Source: Desulfosporosinus sp. Tol-M (lineage in GTDB: Bacteria; Bacillota; Desulfitobacteriia; Desulfitobacteriales; Desulfitobacteriaceae). Taken from it: 64,000 bases of DNA. The position numbers and the translations under genes were made by a program. The notes below the pieces were generated by a model that was given only the letters and a program-made list of their open reading frames with translations, searched no databases and was not told the DNA's origin. Positions 35,350 through 43,132 of this stretch are shown here, one piece after another. Where the stretch lies: positions 36,658 to 100,657 of the forward strand of contig JQID01000123.1 of assembly GCA_000770645.1 (NCBI GenBank). Direction: 5' to 3'. Every line of letters starts with the position of its first letter. Within the stretch, counting starts at the first letter, position 1.

Positions 35350-36420
35350 ATGGGTATACCTTCAAAGATTGACACATGGCAAATGGTTGAACCCGGTAAA
35401 TTACTGAAGACGAGCATTGACGTTCCGGAACTGCAGCCGGGTGAAGCGTTGGTGAAAGTCGCAGCTTGCGGCGTTTGCCACACTGACGTTGGCTATTTTT
35501 ATGATGGCGTACCAACCGTCAACAAACCCCCTCTGACCCTCGGACACGAGATCAGCGGTACGGTTGTTGCAGGACCAGACAATCTGGTCGGCAAGGAAGT
35601 TATTATTCCGGCAGTCATGGGCTGCAATAAATGTGCAATCTGCGCTTCCGGCAGGGGCAACCGTTGCTTGGCGCAGAAAATGCCCGGCAACAGCCTGGGC
35701 ATGTACGGCGGCTTCTCTAGCCATATCCCTGTTCCCGCAGAGGACCTTTGCTTAGTCGGAGACAGAAAAGGCATGCCTTTGGAGTGGCTGGCTGTAGTGG
35801 CGGATGCGATTACCTCCCCCTACCAGGCGTTAGTTAAAGCCGGTGTTAAGGAAGGGGATCTTGTAATGATAACCGGCGCAACGGGCGGAGTCGGCAGCTA
35901 CTTGACCCAGCTTGCAGGCGCTATGGGCGCAAAGGCGGTAGTAGCCATTGCCCGCAACCAGGAAAAGCTGGAGCGTTCTTTAAGCTTCGGCGCAACCTGT
36001 GCAATCAGCACGCAGGACAAAGACATGAAAGCCATTACTGCAGAATTCCGTGCCTACTGCAAGGCTAATGGTCTGCCTCACAACGTAGGGTGGAAAATCT
36101 TCGAGTCCACCGGGACAAAAATGGGCCAGGAAATTGCCCTGAATTTCCTTTCCTTTGTGGGCAAAATGATGGTTGTCGGATTCGGCATGCAGAAAATTGA
36201 ATACATGATCTCCAAGCTGATGGCCTTTGACGCCGAAATCGAAGGGACATGGGGCTGCCTGCCCAAGTACTACCCCGAAGTCCTGAAAATGGTCTTGGAT
36301 GGAAAAATCAAGGTTGAACCATTCGTAGACGTACGGCCGATGAGCCAGATCGCCACCGCTTTCGAAGAGACTCATGCCGGCAAATTAATGAAGAGAATTG
36401 TTTTAACTCCTGATTTCTAA
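35350..36420 (+). CDS. Zinc alcohol dehydrogenase resembling 6-hydroxycyclohex-1-ene-1-carbonyl-CoA dehydrogenase
   Basis: 356 residues, MDR family. Catalytic zinc ligands are in CGVCHTD and GHEISG; structural zinc cysteines in CNKCAICASGRGNRC; the Rossmann loop is TGATGGVGSYLTQLAG. The opening (WQMVEPGKL...ALVKVAACGVCHTDVGYFYDGVPTVNKPPLTLGHE) and CLAQKMPGNSLGMYGGFSSH match what I recall of Had, which oxidises 6-hydroxycyclohexenecarbonyl-CoA in anaerobic benzoyl-CoA degradation. No dearomatising reductase, hydratase (Dch) or hydrolase (Oah) gene is here, so the substrate is inferred. Own strong promoter and terminator. Confidence 0.75.
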   Translation: MGIPSKIDTWQMVEPGKLLKTSIDVPELQPGEALVKVAACGVCHTDVGYFYDGVPTVNKPPLTLGHEISGTVVAGPDNLVGKEVIIPAVMGCNKCAICASGRGNRCLAQKMPGNSLGMYGGFSSHIPVPAEDLCLVGDRKGMPLEWLAVVADAITSPYQALVKAGVKEGDLVMITGATGGVGSYLTQLAGAMGAKAVVAIARNQEKLERSLSFGATCAISTQDKDMKAITAEFRAYCKANGLPHNVGWKIFESTGTKMGQEIALNFLSFVGKMMVVGFGMQKIEYMISKLMAFDAEIEGTWGCLPKYYPEVLKMVLDGKIKVEPFVDVRPMSQIATAFEETHAGKLMKRIVLTPDF

Positions 36421-36435
36421 GATTAACTGAAGAAT

Positions 36436-36467
36436 AAAAAGGGGGTTTTGCAAAAGACCTCCTTTTT
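36436..36467 (+). terminator. Terminator of the Had-like gene
   Basis: AAAAAGGGGGT...ACCTCCTTTTT stem and T tail 15 bases after the stop. Confidence 0.85.
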
Positions 36468-36507
36468 GCACTTATTTTTAATACTTTAATTTATAATAAA
36501 TAGACAT

Positions 36508-36606
36508 CTATGCCGCTGAAGCTGCCAGTTCCTCAAAATGTGTTTCCACGCACCGATAATATTGGTTTTTGCGGGGGATTCGGGCTGTATAAACGTCAGG
36601 GTTCAT
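36508..36606 (-). pseudogene. N-terminal transposase fragment
   Basis: Minus-strand frame MNPDVYTARIPRKNQYYRCV...HFEELAASAA ends at a TAG. YxxRxPxxxxxYRxVExHFEEL resembles the beginning of an IS91-like/zinc-binding transposase. The rest is missing. It sits in the 530-base gap between the Had-like gene and the amidohydrolase gene. Confidence 0.5.
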
Positions 36607-36983
36607 AATGCAGGCAGGTATCATATGCCACCACCCTTAAATAGAACATGTGTTCCGTTTAAGGGTACCGTATATTAACGGGAAAATCATGAACTTACGG
36701 GTTACAAGCCGACCCCGACTAGTTTATAATAATGAAGCGCACTATAGCCAACAAAGTAATAATGAAAGCTGCTGTATTTTATGGGTGAACCGTGCTCAGG
36801 GCGACTTTCCATTTAAACATATTTTCTATACTCTATACTCCTTTCCTCGGGAGGATTAGGATGCTAACAAACTCGTGTTGACTAACGCGAGTTTGTAACG
36901 TTTCAGTATTGTTTTAGCGTTAACAACCTGGAGAAGGTCTGCGCTTCTAAATGATCTTGTATAATGAAAGGAGATGGAAACAT
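36607..36983. other. Intergenic region with one hairpin
   Basis: ACAAACTCG/CGAGTTTGT (36867-36896) forms a 9-bp stem. A rightward frame from 36650 has no ribosome binding site or protein-like composition and is not called. No clear promoter. Confidence 0.35.
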
Positions 36984-37838
36984 TTGACACTTGAAATTGC
37001 GGACCAAAAATCCCCTAAGCTGCGGGTCGATTTTCATGTGCATCTGGGGTTATATACCTCTTACCAGCCGTGGGTAACTGAGTGGTTGAAGCAAGCTCAT
37101 CCGGTAGGGTTTGAGGACTATATTAAGCATTATAATGACCCGGGAGCTTTTGAAGAACTGTTAACGTCAGAAGGAGTTGATTATGCCTGCGTGCTTGCAG
37201 AGTTGAGTCCTATTACTACGGGGGTCTGCACGAATGAGCAAGTGAGAGACTTCTGTCGGGGTCGGTCGAGGCTGGTACCATTTTGTGACGTTAATCCTTA
37301 TATTTTCTCTAACTTGGGTGACGAACTGCGCCACAAAGTTGAAGATGAGGGTTTCCGGGGGTTAAAATTGTATCCCACCTACCAACATTACTACCTCAAC
37401 GATCAGAGAATCTACCCGCTCTACCAAGCTGCCCAGGATTTAGGCATTCCCATCCTGATTCATACCGGATCATCAATTTTTCGGGGTTCTCGCCTAAAGT
37501 ATGGAGATCCGCTGCACTTGGATGATGTGGCGGTAGATTTCCCGAATTTAAATCTGGTTATGGCTCACTCGGGTCGGGGGTTCTGGTACGACAGGGCTTT
37601 CTTTCTCTCTAAACTGCACGCTAATGTCTATATGGAGCTGGCCGGTCTTCCTCCGGCCAAACTGTTGACCTATTTTCCTGAACTTGCTCGCAACACGGCT
37701 AAAGTCATTTTTGGCAGCGATTGGCCGGGTATGTCCAGGATCAAGCACAATATGGAAGCTATCCGTAAGTTACCGTTACCGGCGGAGGGTGTAGAAAATA
37801 TTCTTGGTGGTAATGCGCTTAGGTTGTTGCGTCTGTAG
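36984..37838 (+). CDS. Amidohydrolase-2 family metal-dependent hydrolase
   Basis: 284 residues from the TTG at 36984, with AAAGGAG about 10 bases upstream; the ATG at 36951 precedes that site. Metal and catalytic residues: VDFHVHLG (HxH), LKLYPTYQH, ILIHTGSS, MAHSGRG and the terminal FGSDWPG Asp. The family (PF04909) includes decarboxylases and hydrolases of cyclic acids. Substrate unknown; position between the Had-like gene and a biotin ligase gene may link it to acid degradation. Confidence 0.8.
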   Translation: MTLEIADQKSPKLRVDFHVHLGLYTSYQPWVTEWLKQAHPVGFEDYIKHYNDPGAFEELLTSEGVDYACVLAELSPITTGVCTNEQVRDFCRGRSRLVPFCDVNPYIFSNLGDELRHKVEDEGFRGLKLYPTYQHYYLNDQRIYPLYQAAQDLGIPILIHTGSSIFRGSRLKYGDPLHLDDVAVDFPNLNLVMAHSGRGFWYDRAFFLSKLHANVYMELAGLPPAKLLTYFPELARNTAKVIFGSDWPGMSRIKHNMEAIRKLPLPAEGVENILGGNALRLLRL

Positions 37839-37931
37839 TTCCGTTTACTTCTGGAACAAGATGTGGTAATAATAAATAGGCGGCAGCTATACGGGCAATA
37901 AGGTATATATGCTTAAAATAAGGGGATTGAG

Positions 37932-38771
37932 GTGGATTTCGGGAATATGGCAACAATAGAGGAGAAGGTCCATGGAGAGGCTGCCTTGCCCCATAAATTG
38001 ATCCATTGGATGGGTAAGGAGGTATTTCTTTATCGGGAAGTAACGTCAACCAACAGGGTGGCTCAACTATTGGCTCGCTCCGGAGCTTCAGAAGGTACCA
38101 TCGTACTGAGCAGGACGCAAACTTCCGGCCTGGGAAGGTTGCAACGCCAGTGGGTGTGTCCGGCAGGCCAGGGCATTTTGCTGTCTATGGTCTTAAGGCC
38201 TGAAATCGATAGGCAGTTAATTCCTCAGCTCACACTCCTATGTGGGGTGGTCGTTGCCGAAACTATTAAAAAAACGACAGGCTGTGCAGCGGGAATTAAA
38301 TGGCCCAATGACATAGTCATACGTGGCAAAAAGGTCTGCGGCATACTCGCCCAAAGTAGTTTTACTGAAAATGCTCTCGAATACGTCATTATGGGGGTTG
38401 GCATTAATGTTAATCTCGATGCCCATCAACTTCCTCCAGATTGCCGGGAATCGAGTACTTCACTGAGGATGGAATTAGGACAAAATGTTTCGCGTTGGAA
38501 AGTACTGCAGCAGTTTATTAGCTCTTGGGAGGGGCACTATCAGAGTTTTCTGCACGGAGGACATTCCTATCTTCGAATGAAATGGATCGATAACAATGTA
38601 ACCTTGGGTAGGGATGTATCCATCAATAGGGATAGTGGTCCTGAGCAGGGACGGGCAGTAGATATCAGCGCAAGAGGAGGGCTGATCGTCGGTTTCCCTG
38701 ACGGCTCGATGGAGGAGTTTATGGCGGAAGACCTGAGTCTGGGTAGAAATCATTATGCCAGGGATTCGTAA
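37932..38771 (+). CDS. birA: Biotin--protein ligase, catalytic form
   Basis: 279 residues, GTG start with GGGG six bases upstream. It has the BPL catalytic and C-terminal domains (STN at start of catalytic part, KWPNDI, GVGINVN, DISARGGLIV) and no N-terminal winged helix, so it should not act as the bio repressor. The usual biotinyl-AMP loop GRGRRGRxW reads GLGRLQRQW here, a notable departure. It would attach biotin to carboxylase/decarboxylase carriers, such as the glutaconyl-CoA decarboxylase biotin subunit. Confidence 0.85.
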   Translation: MDFGNMATIEEKVHGEAALPHKLIHWMGKEVFLYREVTSTNRVAQLLARSGASEGTIVLSRTQTSGLGRLQRQWVCPAGQGILLSMVLRPEIDRQLIPQLTLLCGVVVAETIKKTTGCAAGIKWPNDIVIRGKKVCGILAQSSFTENALEYVIMGVGINVNLDAHQLPPDCRESSTSLRMELGQNVSRWKVLQQFISSWEGHYQSFLHGGHSYLRMKWIDNNVTLGRDVSINRDSGPEQGRAVDISARGGLIVGFPDGSMEEFMAEDLSLGRNHYARDS

Positions 38772-38844
38772 GTTGTTATTCCGCTGGGGGCACTTGGGGA
38801 TATTTCAGCGGAAATTGTCATGACCTACAGAAGGAAGAAGTAAA

Positions 38845-41007
38845 ATGGATATTTTCAATGTTTTGGATTCTGCTTCGTGGTTAATTGTCGAGAAGATGAT
38901 GAATAAACAATTTGAGGTTCTTCATTTAGGTGATTCCCTCCGAACCGTGATTCGGCATTTCCATAAATATAAATTGAATACGCTTCCGGTCGTTGGCGAG
39001 GATGAAAACCTTATTGGCGTCTTTCCGAAAAAAAGGTTATTTAAGGCGTTATTAGATGGCTTAAGCCTTGATGATCCATGCAATGCGTACGTGGTTTTTG
39101 ATCCCGTTTTTGTATCATCGGATCTCACCTATGATGAAATATCACTCGTAGTGAGAATCAATCGAAGTCGGGTTGATTATGTTGTTGTCGTGGATGGCTC
39201 GAATAAAGTGGTAGGAATGATAGGCACCGCAGAATATCTGCGCGAAAGCCTGAATGTGATCATGACTTCCTCTGCTCTGCTTGAATCATTATTTCGGGCT
39301 AATTCCGAGGGGATCGTTATTATTAATCGTGAGGAATTAATATTGCGGATTAATCCCGCCGCTGAAAGAATGTTTGGACTTAGGGCATCAGAGGTTAAAG
39401 GAATTAGTCTCAAAGAGATCCTCCCGGAGATTACGGTTTCCAAGAAACGCCGCTTAGGTATAAGACAAATCGTGAAATCCGTGCATGTGATTGTAAATCA
39501 AGTACCGATCCTGGAAGGAGAAGTACCAATCGGAACAAGCATTGCGCTCTTGGACATCTCGTACGCTATTCAAATTGCCCAGGAACTGAAAATAGTCAAA
39601 GAATTGCAGTCAACCCTTAGTGGAGTTCTCAGCGCTTCTTCGGATGGTGTGTTTGTTTCGGATATGACAGGTACGGTAAGATTTGTCAATGAGAGGGCCA
39701 GTCAGCTGCTCGCAGAACCCTCTGCAAATATCACAGGCAGACCGGTGGATGCTTTACTCCAAACGAAAAGTCCGGCTCAAGTCCTGAAAACAGGTACAGC
39801 CGAAGTTGACGAATGTGTCATAAAAGGGAGAAACTGTATTGTTTCTCACATCCCAATTACGCAAGAAGAGAACAATGGAATTGGGATAACGGGGGTGGTG
39901 AGTACAGTCTATCTTGAAGATAATGTGCTCACTGAAGAGATCGCTCGAAAATGGTTTTCGTTAAATCAACAGGTTCAATATTATCGCAATGAACTGGAAA
40001 AACGGGGAGCAGAGATTAGGAGTTTTGATCATATTGTCTCTAAAAATCCAAAGTTCAATAAGATGAAAAAGGACGCCCAACGCATTGCACGCAGTAGTTC
40101 GACGGTCCTGTTGACCGGGGAAAGTGGAGTTGGCAAGGACATCTTTGCCCATGCCATTCATGCTGCGAGTCCTAGGATGAAACATCCTTTTATCAAAGTG
40201 AATTGTGCAGCTATACCGGAAACCTTATTAGAATCGGAACTGTTTGGTTATGCCCCAGGTTCCTTTACCGGAGCGTCTAAAAAGGGAAAATCGGGCTATT
40301 TTGAGCGTGCGGATGGCGGGACAATTTTTCTGGATGAAATTGGGGATATGCCGCTGTCGATTCAAGTTAAAATTTTACAGGTGTTACAGGAAAAAGAATT
40401 TATCCGGGTGGGCGGACAAAGCATTCGCGGGGTTGATGTGCGAATTATTGCTGCCACGAATCGAGATTTACGGAAAAGGATCGCGATGGGCGCTTTTCGC
40501 GAGGATCTTTTCTATCGTCTCAATGTCATCGAATTTAATTTGCCTGCGCTACGCGAGCGTTCTGAAGATATTCTGATTTTAGCTGAATCATTTATTGAAA
40601 AATACAACCGAATTTTAGGCTCAAATGTCATCGGAATAAATTCCCGGGCCAAAAATGCTTTAGAATCTTATGCTTGGCCTGGAAACATTCGGGAACTGGA
40701 AAACGCTATTGAGAGAGCCGCCAATTATGTTTGGGAAGGGGAAATTGGGCTCGAGGATCTTCCAACCCAAATTGTGCGGTTGGGGCTGGAACCCATAGCC
40801 CGCATAGAGCCTATGAGCTCCTGGAGAACCGTGGAACCTAACGAGCCGCTGGAACCATCAACCTACCGTAGACTATTAGGTGATGTTGATAAGGAAATTC
40901 TCTTGGAAGCCCTGAGAAAAGCGAATGGAAATAAAAGTGCTGCAGCCCGGCTTCTCAAAATAAGTCGCTCGGCGTTTTATGGAAAGTTAGCTAAATATGG
41001 GCTTTAA
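38845..41007 (+). CDS. Sigma-54-dependent regulator: CBS pair, PAS, AAA+, Fis-type HTH
   Basis: 720 residues. Two CBS domains (about 15-130) that may sense adenine nucleotides, two PAS-like domains (about 145-235 and 255-345), AAA+ with Walker A GESGVGKD (about 425), an intact sigma-54 contact loop GSFTGA (about 472), Walker B GGTIFLDEIGDM and R-fingers (FREDLFYRLN), then a Fis-type HTH (NKSAAARLLKISRSAFYGKL). It is a competent enhancer-binding protein. The target is unknown; neighbouring genes are acid-degradation candidates. Confidence 0.92.
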   Translation: MDIFNVLDSASWLIVEKMMNKQFEVLHLGDSLRTVIRHFHKYKLNTLPVVGEDENLIGVFPKKRLFKALLDGLSLDDPCNAYVVFDPVFVSSDLTYDEISLVVRINRSRVDYVVVVDGSNKVVGMIGTAEYLRESLNVIMTSSALLESLFRANSEGIVIINREELILRINPAAERMFGLRASEVKGISLKEILPEITVSKKRRLGIRQIVKSVHVIVNQVPILEGEVPIGTSIALLDISYAIQIAQELKIVKELQSTLSGVLSASSDGVFVSDMTGTVRFVNERASQLLAEPSANITGRPVDALLQTKSPAQVLKTGTAEVDECVIKGRNCIVSHIPITQEENNGIGITGVVSTVYLEDNVLTEEIARKWFSLNQQVQYYRNELEKRGAEIRSFDHIVSKNPKFNKMKKDAQRIARSSSTVLLTGESGVGKDIFAHAIHAASPRMKHPFIKVNCAAIPETLLESELFGYAPGSFTGASKKGKSGYFERADGGTIFLDEIGDMPLSIQVKILQVLQEKEFIRVGGQSIRGVDVRIIAATNRDLRKRIAMGAFREDLFYRLNVIEFNLPALRERSEDILILAESFIEKYNRILGSNVIGINSRAKNALESYAWPGNIRELENAIERAANYVWEGEIGLEDLPTQIVRLGLEPIARIEPMSSWRTVEPNEPLEPSTYRRLLGDVDKEILLEALRKANGNKSAAARLLKISRSAFYGKLAKYGL

Positions 41008-41038
41008 GAATATGGGCTTTAAGAATATGGGCTTTAAG
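40994..41038 (+). repeat. Three tandem copies of a 15-bp unit at the regulator's stop
   Basis: AATATGGGCTTTAAG is repeated three times without change. The first copy contains the final codons and TAA stop of the regulator gene, so the expansion lies just outside the coding sequence. Confidence 0.9.
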
Positions 41039-41178
41039 CCTTCAATAATATTGACGCAGGAACACGCTTTTTATTACCCAAATTTACTTGTGATATACAA
41101 GGTAAAGAATTTTAAGCCCATTCGGTAGTGAATAAAGTTGGTAACGATTGAAGAGGAGCTCTGACTAGTATAAAATAG

Positions 41179-41207
41179 GAAACTCCGGGAATAATCTCGG
41201 AGTTTCG
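41179..41207 (+). terminator. Terminator-like hairpin
   Basis: AAACTCCGGG/CTCGGAGTTT with loop AATAAT. It lies between the regulator and the leftward small gene; the gap 41008-41312 holds nothing else clear. Confidence 0.6.
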
Positions 41208-41312
41208 GTTATGGTACACCACGTAGGGCGATTACTTATTGGTGAAAGTAAGTTATACTGGAATTAAGTTAATGGATATGAGGAATATACATCAATTTGG
41301 AGGTAATTGGGG

Positions 41313-41504
41313 CTAGCTCTGTGCGGAAATGTCGGGGTCGTTCTTTATATCCTGCTTATCCTCTTCATCGGGATTACATCCACACCTGCGTGATATAATA
41401 GTAAAACCATACTGTTCAGATTTTCGACCGAGTAAGAAAGCTGCCAATAAACTAAGTATAAAGAGAAACCCATGGGTATGAGTGTGTTTTTGATGATAAA
41501 ACAT
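41313..41504 (-). CDS. 63-residue single-pass membrane protein with a Cys-x-Cys tail
   Basis: ATG at 41504 with an excellent AAGGAGG seven to eight bases upstream. His-rich N-terminus (HQKHTHTHG), one membrane segment (about 13-27), then a hydrophilic tail with RRCGCNPDEEDKQD. No family recognised. It is divergent from the CPBP gene, so the two may share a control region. Confidence 0.6.
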   Translation of the reverse strand: MFYHQKHTHTHGFLFILSLLAAFLLGRKSEQYGFTIISRRCGCNPDEEDKQDIKNDPDISAQS

Positions 41505-41594
41505 AGTAACTCCTCCTTTCTTTTGTTCTTAGGATGGCTTTTTTTAACTATATTCATCCAGGGAATTTAAGGAAATTATTTTGGAGGTATGTCA

Positions 41595-42302
41595 ATGAAT
41601 GAAGAAATCCAATCGAATTTTCTTCTGAAACGTTACTTGAGTTGGGTAGATCTGGTTATAGTTTTAGGCGGGATTGTGTGCATTTATATTATATTGGCTT
41701 TTGGAACCTTCTGGTTAATGGAGCGCTGGCCTTATGAACGCTTTTTAATGTATCTTAACGCGTTTCTGACGCAGTTATCTCTTGCCCTCTTGATTTGGAC
41801 CATGAAAAGAATCCGGCACTGGGAATGGGCGGATTTTGGTTGGCGTTCTGTGCCGCTTAAAAAATTACTGCCAAAGATCTTGAAATTATATGCTTTAACC
41901 TGGATTATAAATATTAGTTATGCAATTTTTCTCTACCGGCATGGTTTAACCCCTTCCGATACAGATGTTTATGTCAAATTATTAGGACAAGCCACATGGT
42001 ATTCCTTGATTCTGAATTTGGTTATTGCGGGCGTATTAGCTCCCATGGTGGAAGAAACGTTATTTAGGGGGATTATTTTTGGATGCTTGCAAGCGTACTT
42101 AGGAAAATGGACCTCAGCTGTGCTCAGCGCTATGATTTTTTCCGCTCTTCATTTCCAAGCCTACGGATTTTTCCCGCGCTTTATCTTAGGAATGGTCTTA
42201 GTTTACCTTTATGATAAGTATAAATCGCTCTACCCTGCGATAGCGTTACATGGGTTAAATAACATAGTTGCGACATTGATTGCAGCAAGCTTACCGATTT
42301 AA
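41595..42302 (+). CDS. CPBP-family intramembrane metalloprotease
   Basis: 235 residues from the ATG at 41595; GGAGG at 41583-41587 is one base from the alternative ATG at 41589, so the later start is preferred. About seven membrane segments. The Abi/CPBP motifs EETLFRG (EExxxR), SALHFQ and HGLNN are present. These Rce1-like glutamic proteases or scaffold proteins act in the membrane; the substrate is unknown. Confidence 0.88.
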   Translation: MNEEIQSNFLLKRYLSWVDLVIVLGGIVCIYIILAFGTFWLMERWPYERFLMYLNAFLTQLSLALLIWTMKRIRHWEWADFGWRSVPLKKLLPKILKLYALTWIINISYAIFLYRHGLTPSDTDVYVKLLGQATWYSLILNLVIAGVLAPMVEETLFRGIIFGCLQAYLGKWTSAVLSAMIFSALHFQAYGFFPRFILGMVLVYLYDKYKSLYPAIALHGLNNIVATLIAASLPI

Positions 42303-42320
42303 AGAAAAGGAGCATTTTGT

Positions 42321-43004
42321 GTGAAGCAAAAACAACAACAGGTATTGCAAATTGCCATCGATGGTCCTGCAGGTGCCGGTAAAAGTACGGTAGCTAAGCT
42401 TGTAGCCAAGCAGTTGAATCTATTCTATGTGGATACCGGGGCTATGTATCGGGCAATCACTTATAAAGTCCTAATAAACCAAGTTCAATTTGAAGACGAA
42501 CTTAACGTAAGTCAAATTGCCAAAACGGCGGAGGTTGTTCTGGATCATACGGATGAAGGAACGGTCTGGTGTGATGGGGAGAATGTTACACAGGTGATTA
42601 GAAGTCCGGAAATTTCTCGCGCAGTTTCTACCGTTGCAGCTTATGCGGGGGTTAGGGAACGTTTGGTTGAATTGCAGCGCAGGGAGGCAGAGCGAGGGGG
42701 AGTAGTTATGGATGGGCGTGATATAGGTACACATGTTTTGCCAGAAGCCTCTCTTAAAATCTTTTTAACCGCATCACAACAGGAACGGGCAAATCGCCGA
42801 TGGAGGGAGCTCGTGAAAGCGGGAAAAAATGTGGTTTTTGAAGAAGTCGCTCAAGATATGCGAAAACGGGATCGACAGGATACTGAACGAGAGGTTTCGC
42901 CGCTGGAGCCAGCCCAAGATGCTGTCATTCTTGATACCACGGGTTTGAGTGTGGAAGAAACGGCAGCTAAAATTGTAGCGTTGACGCAGGAGGCTGGAAG
43001 ATGA
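42321..43004 (+). CDS. cmk: Cytidylate kinase
   Basis: 227 residues, GTG start. P-loop [13 protein letters not shown], the CMP-binding [25 protein letters not shown] and RRWRE-L lid are visible. It phosphorylates CMP and dCMP. It stands in the conserved clostridial order cmk-ispH/S1, here 17 bases after the CPBP gene. Confidence 0.95.
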   Translation: MKQKQQQVLQIAIDGPAGAGKSTVAKLVAKQLNLFYVDTGAMYRAITYKVLINQVQFEDELNVSQIAKTAEVVLDHTDEGTVWCDGENVTQVIRSPEISRAVSTVAAYAGVRERLVELQRREAERGGVVMDGRDIGTHVLPEASLKIFLTASQQERANRRWRELVKAGKNVVFEEVAQDMRKRDRQDTEREVSPLEPAQDAVILDTTGLSVEETAAKIVALTQEAGR

Positions 43005-43132
43005 CCTTATCTTAATTAGCGAAAGGAAAGTGATTTATCGATATAAACTCCTTCAAAATAGCAGGATTTTAAGAACACAGTAGAGAACTTATGCTTTACG
43101 ATTATTATGGAGATCTATGGAGGTCAATGGTT

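Noticed and set aside
36951..36972. TATAAT just before the amidohydrolase gene as its promoter
   Set aside because: Transcription from it would start within the ribosome binding site, and there is no -35 element.
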